Positions 18,877 through 27,406 of a stretch of DNA of 64,000 bases are shown one piece after another. The translations under genes were made by a program, and so were the position numbers. This DNA is from Castellaniella denitrificans (GTDB taxonomy: Bacteria > Pseudomonadota > Gammaproteobacteria > Burkholderiales > Burkholderiaceae_B), in assembly GCF_027214045.1 (NCBI RefSeq), contig NZ_JAPWHE010000009.1, positions 52,260 to 116,259 on the forward strand, given 5' to 3'. The notes beneath the pieces were generated by a model. The model was not told the DNA's origin and ran no database searches. It was given only the letters and a program-made list of their open reading frames with translations. Positions within the stretch are counted from its first letter, which is position 1. Each line of letters starts with the position of its first letter.

Positions 18877-20511
18877 TCAGGTCCGCGCCGAGGCCAGCGC
18901 CGCGGCGAGATCCGGCTGGAAATCGTTCGCACCCAGCCTGGACAAGGTGCCCATGCGACTCAGTTTGGCGCGGATCCGGGCTTCGGCGCCGCACAGGATC
19001 ACGCGCACCCCACGGGCCTGCGCGGCCGAGATCTCGTCATCGAGCGCCTGCAGCGCCGTGGCGTCGGCGAAAGGCGACTGGTCCAGGCACAGGATCAGTA
19101 CGGGCGCACGCGCATCCCGGAACGCGGCCCGCAAAGGCTCGACCGCGGCGAAGAACAATGGCCCCCGGACCCTCAGCGCACGGATTCGCGGCTCCTCTTC
19201 GCCGGAGGTTGCGTCCGGGATCTCCACCGGCGCCACGTCAACGCTGGACGCCATGCGGCGCAGAAAATGCAGGACGGACAGCACGATCCCGATGTTGACC
19301 GCCACGACGAGGTCGGCGAAGACCGTCAGCAGCAAGGTGAGACACAGAATGACGGCATCCGCGCGCGGCGCGTGCCGGACCAGACGCGCCACACGGTGCG
19401 CCTCGCTCATGTTCCAGGCGACCACGAACAGGATCGCGGCCAGCGTGGCCAGGGGAATGTTGCGCGCCAGCGGCGCGAACGCCAGCAGCACCAGCGCCAG
19501 CACCAGGGCGTGGACCACCCCGGCCAGCGGCGCGATGCCGCCGCTGCGGATGTTGGTGGCCGTCCGAGCGATGGCGCCCGTGGCCGCGATCCCGCCAAAC
19601 AAGGGGCTGATCACATTGGCAAGGCCCTGACCGAACAGTTCGGCGTTCGAATCGTGCCGCGTCCCGGCCATGCCGTCGGCAACGACGGCCGACAGCAGCG
19701 ATTCGATGGCCCCGAGCAACGCGATCGTGAACGCCGGGCCGATCAGCGGCACGATCCGGTCCAGCCCGCCCTCGGGCCAATGTGGCATCGGCAACCCGCG
19801 CGGCAATTCACCGAAAGTGCTGCCGATGGTGGCCAGTTGAGGGAACTGGGCGATCCCCTGCAGGATCGTCGCCACGACCAGGGCCAGCAGAGGGCCGGGG
19901 ATCCGCCGCAGGAGGGACACCCGCCGGGGCAGCAGCACCAGCGCCAGCGAACCGAGACCGAAAGCGGTGGTCACCGGATCCAGCTCGGGCAGATGCCGCA
20001 CCAGGAACCAGAGCTTTTCATGGAAGAAATGACCTGGCACGGCCGGCAGGCCGAAAAAGGCCTGCCACTGGCCAACCCAGATGATGATGCCGATGCCGGC
20101 CGTAAACCCCAGAATCACCGGCAGGGGAATGTACCGGATCACGCCGCCCAGGCGTGCCAGGCCGAAGGCGCACAGGATCAGACCCGCCATCAAGGTGGCG
20201 AGCTGCAGGCCCGCGACCCCGTGCTCCGCGACGATCCCCGACAGGATAACGATGAAGGCCCCCGTGGGGCCGGCGATCTGCACCCGGCTGCCGCCGAACA
20301 GGGACACCACCACGCCCGCCACGATGGCGGTGTACAGACCCTGTTCGGGCTTGACCCCGGAGGCGATCGCGAAGGCCATGGCAAGCGGCAACGCCACCAC
20401 GCCGACAATCACCCCCGCCACGATATTCCCCGCCCAATGCCTGGGTGACCACAGCCCTGCTTTCCAGGCTTCCTGCGCAGCAAACATGATGTTCCGTCCG
20501 ATGATCCGCAT
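18877..20511 (-). CDS. SulP family anion transporter with STAS domain
   Basis: Inner-membrane transporter of the SulP/SLC26 family, which moves sulfate, bicarbonate or dicarboxylates. The 544-residue protein has the multi-helix core beginning NIVAGVIVGVVALPLAMAFA, the conserved VQIAGPTGAFIVIL, and a C-terminal cytoplasmic STAS domain (about 430-540) with LILCLDQSPFADATALQALD. The substrate cannot be read from the sequence. An internal Met at position 9 is an alternative start. It ends 11 bp from the RHH gene, which converges on it, and is transcribed away from panD. Confidence 0.88.
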   Translation of the reverse strand: MRIIGRNIMFAAQEAWKAGLWSPRHWAGNIVAGVIVGVVALPLAMAFAIASGVKPEQGLYTAIVAGVVVSLFGGSRVQIAGPTGAFIVILSGIVAEHGVAGLQLATLMAGLILCAFGLARLGGVIRYIPLPVILGFTAGIGIIIWVGQWQAFFGLPAVPGHFFHEKLWFLVRHLPELDPVTTAFGLGSLALVLLPRRVSLLRRIPGPLLALVVATILQGIAQFPQLATIGSTFGELPRGLPMPHWPEGGLDRIVPLIGPAFTIALLGAIESLLSAVVADGMAGTRHDSNAELFGQGLANVISPLFGGIAATGAIARTATNIRSGGIAPLAGVVHALVLALVLLAFAPLARNIPLATLAAILFVVAWNMSEAHRVARLVRHAPRADAVILCLTLLLTVFADLVVAVNIGIVLSVLHFLRRMASSVDVAPVEIPDATSGEEEPRIRALRVRGPLFFAAVEPLRAAFRDARAPVLILCLDQSPFADATALQALDDEISAAQARGVRVILCGAEARIRAKLSRMGTLSRLGANDFQPDLAAALASART

Positions 20512-20676
20512 GTCCGAATCCGGCGCTCATGCCGCCCATGCGAAACATGACCGCATTCGATACACATTTAATTATAATGACATGCGCATACCCGGGTAGG
20601 CTTTGTGGGCGGGGACTGATGCTGCAATGCAACGCGCTAAAATGCCGGCTGCTCAATTTTCCCCTCCGGATTTCAA

Positions 20677-21090
20677 GTGAGAAAAATCGTCCGCGCCAAA
20701 CTGCATGGTATTCGCGTCACCGGGGCCGACCTGGACTACCACGGCTCCATCACCCTGGACCCCGACCATTGCGAGGCCGCCGGCATCCTGCCCATGGAAT
20801 TCGTGGACATCTGGAACAAGAATTCCGGCGCCCGCATCAGCACCTACGTGATCTACGGCGAGCGCGGATCACGTTGCTGCATTCTGAACGGCGCGGCGGC
20901 ACGCACCTGCCAGCGCGGCGACGAGGTCATCATCGCCAACTCGGAATACATCCAGGCATCCGAACTGGAGCACATCAAGCCAGTGGTACTGACGTTCAAC
21001 CCCGACAACAGTGTGCGCGAACACCTGGGCTATTCCGTCGGTCGCGACGATCAGGGCCGGCTCAGTTTCGAGATCGTGCGTTTCGATTAG
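20677..21090 (+). CDS. panD: aspartate 1-decarboxylase PanD
   Basis: Pyruvoyl-dependent enzyme making beta-alanine for pantothenate and coenzyme A. The 137-residue proenzyme shows the self-cleavage site Gly23-Ser24 in DYHGSITLD, the strand [19 protein letters not shown], and the active-site [18 protein letters not shown]. Translation begins at GTG, which aligns with known N-termini; the RBS is weak. It is a single gene between the SulP transporter and the TPP riboswitch. Confidence 0.93.
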   Translation: MRKIVRAKLHGIRVTGADLDYHGSITLDPDHCEAAGILPMEFVDIWNKNSGARISTYVIYGERGSRCCILNGAAARTCQRGDEVIIANSEYIQASELEHIKPVVLTFNPDNSVREHLGYSVGRDDQGRLSFEIVRFD

Positions 21091-21153
21091 GCTCAGGCCT
21101 GGCTTGCCCCCGGATCGGGGCAATCCTACAATCGAACCCGATACGCCTTTTAT

Positions 21154-21239
21154 CGAGCCTCGCTAGGGGTGCCGCCACGGCGGCTGAGACAGTCCCTTCG
21201 AACCTGATTGAGATCATCCTCGCGCAGGAAAGCAGCTCG
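21154..21239 (+). promoter_or_regulatory. TPP (thi-box) riboswitch upstream of cytX
   Basis: The conserved thi-box elements appear in order: AGGGGTGCC at the 5' side, CTGAGA at 21184-21189, CCCTTCGAACCTGAT (21194-21208), and GCGCAGGAAAGC at 21222-21233. Outer arms CGAGC (21154-21158) and GCTCG (21235-21239) pair as stem P1. It lies 61 bp before the cytX ATG. No terminator with a T-run separates them, so control of translation initiation is more likely than attenuation. Thiamine pyrophosphate should switch cytX off. Confidence 0.93.
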
Positions 21240-21300
21240 CTCCGGCGGCTGCCCGCCCGCCGCCCGCGTCTGCTTCCCGCCTTATTCCGACAGGCACGCC

Positions 21301-22566
21301 ATGCAGACATCCGCTTCCCACCCTTTCCCCGCACCCGAACGCGTCTTCGGCTGGCGTGACCACACCGCCTTATGGTTCAGCCTGGGCGTGGGCCTGCTGG
21401 TCATGCAGGTCGGCGCCTATCTGGTGCCGGCGCTGGGCACACGCGACGCCCTGGCGGCCGTGATCGCCGGCTCGATCCTCGGGGCCGGGCTGCTGGCCTG
21501 GGTAGCCCGCCTGGGCTGCGACAGCGGCCTCTCCAGCGCCGGCCTGATCCACACTGTCTATGGCCGGCGATTCGCCCGCCTGCCCGTGCTGCTGAACATC
21601 GCGCAGCTGCTCGGCTGGGCGACCTTCGAACTGGTCGTGATGCGCGACGGCACCGCCGCCATCGCCCGCCAGGCCCTGGGCCTGGACGTGGGCCTGGCGC
21701 TGCCCACGCTGTTCTGGGGGCTGATCGTCCTGGCATTGCTGCGCGGCTCCATGATCACCCTGGTGCGGCGCATCGTCAGTCGTATCGGCCTGCCCCTGGT
21801 GGTCCTGTCGCTGATCTGGCTGACCGTCCAGTTCGCCCTCAAGCTGGACGGCGAAGGGCTGCGCGCCCTGTGGCTGCGCACCGGGGACGGCAGCATGAAT
21901 GCCTTCCAGGCGCTGGATCTGGTGATCGCCATGCCGGTTTCCTGGTTGCCGCTGGTCGCGGACTACGCCCGGCATGGCCGCAGCGGCCGGGGCGCGCTTG
22001 CGGGCACCTGGCTGGGCTATACGGTCGCCAACATCTGGTGCTATGCGCTGGGCGTGCTGGTGATCACCGTCACCGGTCCGGATCTGGACATGGTGAGCGC
22101 CCTGCTGCTGGCGCAGGGCGGCCTGGTTGCCCTGGGCCTGATCCTGATCGACGAGCTGGACAACACCTACGGCGACCTGTATTCAGGTTCGGTATCCGCC
22201 CAGAGCCTGCGGGGCGACGTGAGCCTGACGACCTGGGGCACGCTGCTGGCCGCGGTCTCCATCGGGCTGGCGATGGTGCTGCCCATGCACACGCTGGAAC
22301 CGTTCCTGCTGACGCTCAGCTCGGTCTTCGTGCCGTTGTTCGGCACCATCCTGGGACGCCTGGGGACGCAAACCGCCCGCCTCGCCGAGGCGCCTCGCGC
22401 CCTGCACTCCGCCCCGGCCCTGATCTGGGTGCTGGGGATCGGGGTCTACCACGCCCTGGCCCAATGGGCGCCGCAATACGGCAGCGCCCTGCCGACACTG
22501 CTGCTGACCTTCGCGCTGGGGGCGCTCAGCGCGCGCGCCGGCGCGAGGGCCGCTCAGGCCGCCTGA
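21301..22566 (+). CDS. cytX: CytX-type NCS1 transporter (putative hydroxymethylpyrimidine uptake)
   Basis: Inner-membrane permease of the nucleobase:cation symporter-1 family, about 12 helices over 421 residues, beginning WRDHTALWFSLGVGLLVMQV. CytX members associated with thi-boxes are proposed to import hydroxymethylpyrimidine or a related thiamine precursor; the riboswitch upstream supports that over cytosine uptake. The ATG at 21301 is chosen because longer in-frame starts would lie inside the riboswitch. No HMP kinase or thiE lies adjacent. The downstream deaminase may act on an imported pyrimidine. Confidence 0.88.
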   Translation: MQTSASHPFPAPERVFGWRDHTALWFSLGVGLLVMQVGAYLVPALGTRDALAAVIAGSILGAGLLAWVARLGCDSGLSSAGLIHTVYGRRFARLPVLLNIAQLLGWATFELVVMRDGTAAIARQALGLDVGLALPTLFWGLIVLALLRGSMITLVRRIVSRIGLPLVVLSLIWLTVQFALKLDGEGLRALWLRTGDGSMNAFQALDLVIAMPVSWLPLVADYARHGRSGRGALAGTWLGYTVANIWCYALGVLVITVTGPDLDMVSALLLAQGGLVALGLILIDELDNTYGDLYSGSVSAQSLRGDVSLTTWGTLLAAVSIGLAMVLPMHTLEPFLLTLSSVFVPLFGTILGRLGTQTARLAEAPRALHSAPALIWVLGIGVYHALAQWAPQYGSALPTLLLTFALGALSARAGARAAQAA

Positions 22567-22677
22567 GTCGCGTCGGGAACGGCCGGGGGCCGGCCGCCTC
22601 GTGCCGTCCCCGGATTCCCCGGGACGCGCCGCGCCCTTATCATGGCAGGCATCGGAAACTTTCCAGGAGACAGAGCC

Positions 22678-23118
22678 ATGAAAGACCCCTTCATGCAGGC
22701 GGCCATCGAGGAAGCCCGCCAGGGACTGGCCGAAGGCGGCATCCCCATCGGCTCGGTGATCGCCTATCGCGGCGAAATCATCGGCCGGGGCCACAACCAG
22801 CGGGTACAGAAAGGCAGTGCCATCCTCCATGGCGAGATGGACGCCCTCGAGAACGCAGGCCGGCGGACGGCCGACGTCTACCGCGAATCCACGCTCTACA
22901 CCACGCTTTCGCCGTGCCCGATGTGCAGCGGCACGATCCTGCTGTACGGCATCCCGCGGGTGGTCATCGGCGAAAACCGGACATTCATGGGCGAAGAAGC
23001 GCTGCTGCGCGCGCGCGGCGTCGAGATCGAGGTCCTTCAGGATCCGGAATGCCTGGATCTGATGCGCCGTTTCATCGAAGCCAACCCGCGCCTCTGGAAC
23101 GAGGACATCGGGGTCTGA
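22678..23118 (+). CDS. yeast-type (Fcy1-like) cytosine deaminase
   Basis: Zinc hydrolase of the CDA/tRNA-adenosine-deaminase fold, expected to deaminate cytosine or a similar aminopyrimidine. The 146-residue protein carries the zinc and proton-shuttle residues His51-Glu53 (LHGEMDALEN) and Cys80/Cys83 (SPCPMCSG). It follows yeast Fcy1 unusually closely, including KGSAILHGE, LYTTLSPC, YGIPRVVIGEN and the C-terminal EDIG; this differs from the larger E. coli CodA, an amidohydrolase. The start at 22678 has a good GGAG site. It lies 111 bp after cytX on the same strand. Substrate is inferred. Confidence 0.85.
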   Translation: MKDPFMQAAIEEARQGLAEGGIPIGSVIAYRGEIIGRGHNQRVQKGSAILHGEMDALENAGRRTADVYRESTLYTTLSPCPMCSGTILLYGIPRVVIGENRTFMGEEALLRARGVEIEVLQDPECLDLMRRFIEANPRLWNEDIGV

Positions 23119-23150
23119 ACGCCACGGGCACAAGACCGGGCCGGCCCATG

Positions 23151-23178
23151 AAAAAAGCCCGCCTCTTCCGAGGCGGGC
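23151..23178 (-). terminator. intrinsic terminator of norB
   Basis: On the minus strand a 9-bp perfect stem (GCCCGCCTC with GAGGCGGGC) and 4-base loop are followed by six T. It lies about 50 bp after the norB stop codon and is a good rho-independent terminator for norB. It may also end transcription from the deaminase side. Confidence 0.88.
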
Positions 23179-23227
23179 CGGGCCGGGGACCCGTTTCGGG
23201 CACCCCTTTGCAAGAAGATGAAGCGGC

Positions 23228-25507
23228 TTATGTCCGCTGCGCGGCCAGACCGGCATCGGAGGCGGGCAAGGCCGCCTTGCCGTCGAACAGGGCGGTGACG
23301 ACTTGCCACATGACGCCCAGGCCGCCGACGATGAAGACCACGTCGCCGAACGTACGGGTCCAGCGCAGCGTCTGCAGGATGTCCTGCTGCATGAAGGTCT
23401 CGCTGCGCGCCCACCAGGTGCCCACGCTCACGCTGGCGTGGAACTGCATCAGGCCGATCGGCAGCAGGCTGAGCGTGATCATCATCACCAGGCCGATGTT
23501 CATGCACCAGAAGGCCGTATTCATCAGACCGTCGTTGAAGCGCATGTTCGGACGCACGTAGCGCAGCACGAACAGGGTGAAACCCAGGGCCAGGAAGCCG
23601 TACACACCGAACAGGGCCGCGTGCGCATGCACCGCCGTGGTGTTCAGACCCTGCACGTAGTAGAGTGCGATCGGCGGATTGACCATGAAGCCGAACACCC
23701 CGGCGCCGAGCATGTTCCAGAAGGCCACGGCGACGAAGAACTTCAACGGCCAGCGCAGGTTTTCCATCCACGGCGCGCGTTCCTTCAGGCGCCAGTTTTC
23801 CCAGGCTTCGTAGCCCAGCACGACCAGCGGCACGACTTCGAGGGCGCTGAACGAGGCACCGATGGCCATGATCGGCGTCGTGGTCCCGGAGAAGTACAGA
23901 TGGTGCATGGTGCCCGGGGTGCCGCCCAGCATGAACAGCACAGCCGAACTCAGGCTGGCGATCGTGGCGCCGCGCTTGGACACCAGGCCCATGGTCGAGA
24001 AGATGAAGGCCAGCGCCGTGGTGGCGAACACTTCGAAGAAGCCCTCGACCCACAGGTGCACCACCCACCAGCGCCAGTACTCCATGATGGTGATGTTGGT
24101 CTTTTCGCCGTAGGCCAGACCGGCCCCGTAGAACAAGCCGATGCAGATCACCGAGGCGCTGAACAGGGCCAGCAGGTTCTTGTCGCCCTTTTGCTTGAGC
24201 GCCGGCACGATCCCGCGCAGCATCAGGAACAGCCAGAACACGACGCCCAGGAACTTGCCGATCTGCCACAAGCGGCCGAGTTCGACATACTCATAGCCCT
24301 GATGGCCCAGCCAGAAGCTCCATTCGGCCGGGATCAGATGAGCGATGGCGGCGAAATTGCCGGTGAACGAGCCCACGACCACCAGGATCAGCGCCCAGAA
24401 CAGAACATCCACACCCAGCTTCTGATGTTTGGGATCCTTGCCGCCATTGAGGATCGGCACCAGGAACAGGCCCGCAGCCAGGAAACCGGTGGCGATCCAG
24501 AACAAGGCGGCCTGGATGTGCCAGGTGCGCACCAGGGAATACGGCAGCCATTTGGACATGTTGATGCCGTAGAAGGTCTGCCCTTCGACCGTGTAGTGCG
24601 CGGTGAAGCCGCCGATGAAAATCTGCGTGACGAACAGGGCCACGACCAGGAACAGATACTTGCCCAGGGCGCGCTGCGAGGCCGTCAGCGGGATCTGCAG
24701 GATCGGATCGCGGGCCGGCGCGGGGCCGTCGTCGTGCTCCTTGTGCGTGAACGCCCAGGCCCAGACCAGCAGGCCCACGCCCGCGATCAGGATGATCACG
24801 CTCATGATCGACCAGATCACGTTTTCCGCCGTCGGCACGTTGTCGATCAGCGGCTCATGCGGCCAGTTGTTGGTGTAGGTGGCGACGCTGTCGGGCCGGT
24901 CGGTCGAGGCGGCCCAGGCGGTCCAGAAGAAAAAGTCCGCCAGGCGGGCGCGGGCTTCCGGCGAAGGCAGCGTGCCTTCCTTCATGGCGAAATGCTTGCG
25001 CGATTCGTGCATGGAGGCATCGTCGCCGAACAGCTTGTCGTAGTAGACGGCCGTCTGCGCGATCGCCTGGGCACGCCGGTCGGACACCGTGACGACGCCC
25101 GTGGCGGCATCATAAGTGTTCTTCCGGTATTCGTCCTTCAGGCGGCGCTGCAGAGAAGCCTGCGCGTCCGCGTCCAATTGGTCGAACTTCATGCCGTACT
25201 GTTCCTGGGCGGCCAGATCCAGCCAGGCCGTCAGTTCACGGTGCAGCCAGTCGGCGGTCCAGTCCGGCGCCTGATAGGCGCCATGCCCCAGGATCGAGCC
25301 GACCGTCATGCCGCCCGCGGACTGCCAGGCGCTTTGTCCATCCAGGATCTGGGTCTCGGTGGTCACGACCTTGCCGGCGGCCGTGACCACCTGCGCCGGA
25401 ATGGGAGGTGCGTTGTTATAGACTTCCTTGCCCATCCACCCAAGGATGGCAAAAGCCACCAAAAGAACGCCGATCAGCGTCCACCATAACTTCTTGTACT
25501 CACCCAT
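23228..25507 (-). CDS. norB: quinol-dependent nitric oxide reductase (qNOR, NorB/NorZ)
   Basis: Inner-membrane heme-copper-oxidase relative reducing NO to N2O with electrons from quinol. At 759 residues it is the single-subunit form: an N-terminal anchor, a periplasmic cytochrome-c-like domain without heme (about 40-220), then the catalytic helices. Metal-site motifs include VHLWVEGFFEVF, GTMHHLYFSGTT with the paired His of the non-heme iron site, and AVHAHAALFGVYG with heme-ligand His. The start at 25507 (MGEYKKLW) lies 70 nt after the predicted sigma-54 start; the upstream in-frame extension crosses that promoter. It is divergent from norR. Confidence 0.96.
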   Translation of the reverse strand: MGEYKKLWWTLIGVLLVAFAILGWMGKEVYNNAPPIPAQVVTAAGKVVTTETQILDGQSAWQSAGGMTVGSILGHGAYQAPDWTADWLHRELTAWLDLAAQEQYGMKFDQLDADAQASLQRRLKDEYRKNTYDAATGVVTVSDRRAQAIAQTAVYYDKLFGDDASMHESRKHFAMKEGTLPSPEARARLADFFFWTAWAASTDRPDSVATYTNNWPHEPLIDNVPTAENVIWSIMSVIILIAGVGLLVWAWAFTHKEHDDGPAPARDPILQIPLTASQRALGKYLFLVVALFVTQIFIGGFTAHYTVEGQTFYGINMSKWLPYSLVRTWHIQAALFWIATGFLAAGLFLVPILNGGKDPKHQKLGVDVLFWALILVVVGSFTGNFAAIAHLIPAEWSFWLGHQGYEYVELGRLWQIGKFLGVVFWLFLMLRGIVPALKQKGDKNLLALFSASVICIGLFYGAGLAYGEKTNITIMEYWRWWVVHLWVEGFFEVFATTALAFIFSTMGLVSKRGATIASLSSAVLFMLGGTPGTMHHLYFSGTTTPIMAIGASFSALEVVPLVVLGYEAWENWRLKERAPWMENLRWPLKFFVAVAFWNMLGAGVFGFMVNPPIALYYVQGLNTTAVHAHAALFGVYGFLALGFTLFVLRYVRPNMRFNDGLMNTAFWCMNIGLVMMITLSLLPIGLMQFHASVSVGTWWARSETFMQQDILQTLRWTRTFGDVVFIVGGLGVMWQVVTALFDGKAALPASDAGLAAQRT

Positions 25508-25587
25508 TCTGCGCTCCTTCTGCAGCCACGAGAGGTTCCGGTTACGACGCCTGGATGGCGCCACTTGTTTTGCTTCACCCACTACCA

Positions 25588-25603
25588 AGCAATAAGCGTG
25601 CCA
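25588..25603 (-). promoter_or_regulatory. sigma-54 promoter of norB
   Basis: The minus strand reads TGGCACGCTTATTGCT, a full match to the -24/-12 sigma-54 consensus with GG and GC correctly spaced. It lies about 80 bp upstream of the norB ATG, and the NorR boxes lie 40-100 bp further upstream, the proper enhancer arrangement. Confidence 0.9.
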
Positions 25604-25625
25604 ACTCCGCCACCTAGGGAAACTA

Positions 25626-25639
25626 CTGATATAGATCAA
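25626..25639. promoter_or_regulatory. FNR/DNR-like box in norB-norR intergenic region
   Basis: CTGATATAGATCAA matches the TTGAT-N4-ATCAA consensus of FNR/DNR-family regulators at 9 of 10 fixed positions. It lies between the sigma-54 promoter and the NorR boxes. It could link norB or norR expression to low oxygen or nitrogen oxides, but a single inexact site is weak evidence. Confidence 0.5.
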
Positions 25640-25643
25640 AAAC

Positions 25644-25700
25644 GGTATTTTTTACCCTATTCAAAAAGGTAAAAAATACCTTTTGATGGTATAAAACACC
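25644..25700. promoter_or_regulatory. three NorR enhancer boxes
   Basis: Three sites fit the GGT-N7-ACC NorR consensus: 25644-25656 (GGTATTTTTTACC), 25668-25680 (GGTAAAAAATACC, the exact reverse complement of the first), and 25688-25700 (GGTATAAAACACC). They lie upstream of the norB sigma-54 promoter. The third ends 2 bp before the norR ATG and covers the TATAAA that would be the norR -10, so NorR binding should also repress norR. Confidence 0.9.
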
Positions 25701-25702
25701 CT

Positions 25703-27277
25703 ATGGAAAAGACGCTTCTCAACGATCTGACCGCCGATCTGCCCGATGGCGTGCGTCTGCAGCGCGCCGCCACGGCCATCCGCCAGGCCTTCGCCTGCGA
25801 CGCCGTCGGCCTGCTGATGCTGGATGCCGCCGATACCCTGCACCTGGTCGCGGCCGCCGGACTGGCCCACGAGGCCTTGGGGCGGCGCTTCGTCGTCGCC
25901 CAGCATCCGCGCTTCGCCACCATCCTGTCGCGCCGCGAACCCACCTGGTTCGATCCGGAAAGCGTCCTGCCGGACCCCTACGATGGCCTGCTCGACGACC
26001 GCAAGGGCTCGCCCCTGCCGGTGCACGACTGCATGGGCATGACGCTCTACCGCCAGGACCGACCCTGGGGCATCATGACCCTGGATGCGCTCGCCACCGG
26101 CGCCTTCGACGAGGCCGCGCGCGCGCGGCTGATGCAGCTTGGCCTGATCCTGCAGGCCGCTGTGCGTGTCACCGAGCTGGAACGCGAGAACCGCCAGCTA
26201 CGTCAACTGGGCAGCTCCCAGCAAGGACTGGAACGCATCGGCGAGGCCACCGAGATCCTGGGGCACAGCGAGGCCATCCAGTCGCTGCTCCACGAGCTGG
26301 ACCTGGTAGCCGACTCGGACCTGCCCATCCTGCTGCTGGGCGAAACCGGCGTGGGCAAGGATCTGTTCGCGCGCCGTCTGCACCGGCACTCGCGCCGCAG
26401 CGAGCAACCCATGATCCAGGTGAACTGCGCGGCGCTGCCAGAATCCCTGGCCGAGAGCGAGCTGTTCGGCCACGTGAAAGGCGCCTTTTCTGGGGCGACG
26501 TCCGACCGCCCCGGACGCTTCGAGGCCGCCCAGGGCGGCACCCTGTTCCTGGACGAGGTGGGCGAATTGCCGCTCAGCCTGCAGGCCAAACTGCTGCGCG
26601 TACTGCAAAACGGAGAAATCCAGCGGCTCGGCACGGACCAGGTCATCAAGACGGATGTGCGCATCATCGCCGCCACCAACCGCGACCTGAAGGCGAATAC
26701 CCAGGCGGGGCTGTTCCGCACCGACCTGTACCATCGCCTCTCGGTCTATCCCATTCCGATCCCCCCGCTGCGCGAGCGTGACCGGGATGTCCTGATCCTG
26801 GCCGGTCATTTCCTGGAATTCAGCCGCGCCCGCCTGGGACTGCGCGGCGTGCGCCTTTCCTACGAGGCAGAGCGCGCCCTGCGCCGCTACCCCTGGCCCG
26901 GCAACGTCCGCGAACTGGAGCACGTCATCAGCCGCGCCGCGCTGAAGATGCTCAGCCGCGGCGCCTCGCGCGACCAGGTGCTGACCATCGGCCCGGAGTT
27001 GCTGGACCTGGACATCGACCCGCCCGAGCCTTCGGCTGACGAACGTTCACGGGTCTCCACCGTCGATCCCGTCCCGCCGTCGTCCCCGCCCATCGAAACC
27101 ATCCCGGCACTGCGCGACAGCGTCGAGATCTGCCAGCGTCGCGCCATCGGCGAGGCCCTGGCCGCCACACGCGGCAATTGGGCCCAGGCCGCGCGTGCGC
27201 TGGGACTCGACCCCAGCAATCTGCACAAGCTTGCCCGCCGCCTCGGCATGAAGCACGAACCCGGCTCCCTGCCCTGA
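25703..27277 (+). CDS. norR: NO-sensing sigma-54 activator NorR
   Basis: Enhancer-binding protein that senses NO with its N-terminal GAF domain and activates norB. The 524-residue protein has a GAF domain (about 20-165), an AAA+ domain with Walker A GETGVGKD, GHVKGAFSGA and Walker B GGTLFLDEVGEL, and a C-terminal Fis-type helix-turn-helix (NWAQAARALGLDPSNLHKLA). The loop that contacts sigma-54 reads GAFSGA (260-265) rather than GAFTGA. The ATG matches the natural N-terminus but has no recognisable RBS and lies at the edge of a NorR box, suggesting a leaderless or very short-leader mRNA. Confidence 0.95.
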   Translation: MEKTLLNDLTADLPDGVRLQRAATAIRQAFACDAVGLLMLDAADTLHLVAAAGLAHEALGRRFVVAQHPRFATILSRREPTWFDPESVLPDPYDGLLDDRKGSPLPVHDCMGMTLYRQDRPWGIMTLDALATGAFDEAARARLMQLGLILQAAVRVTELERENRQLRQLGSSQQGLERIGEATEILGHSEAIQSLLHELDLVADSDLPILLLGETGVGKDLFARRLHRHSRRSEQPMIQVNCAALPESLAESELFGHVKGAFSGATSDRPGRFEAAQGGTLFLDEVGELPLSLQAKLLRVLQNGEIQRLGTDQVIKTDVRIIAATNRDLKANTQAGLFRTDLYHRLSVYPIPIPPLRERDRDVLILAGHFLEFSRARLGLRGVRLSYEAERALRRYPWPGNVRELEHVISRAALKMLSRGASRDQVLTIGPELLDLDIDPPEPSADERSRVSTVDPVPPSSPPIETIPALRDSVEICQRRAIGEALAATRGNWAQAARALGLDPSNLHKLARRLGMKHEPGSLP

Positions 27278-27406
27278 ATCCGCGCCGGCCCAGGCGCGTC
27301 GCCACCTCGCCGGAACTATTCCGCATCCCTGCGCCTCCAACTACAATCCCTTCGCCCGGCCGTTTCGGCGGGCGCCACCGATCGAACATCAAGGAACCGC
27401 ACTCCC

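Noticed and set aside
23303..25489. 728-codon plus-strand open frame opposite norB
   Set aside because: His/Gln/Arg-rich shadow of the qNOR gene with no domain; the minus strand carries all metal-site motifs.
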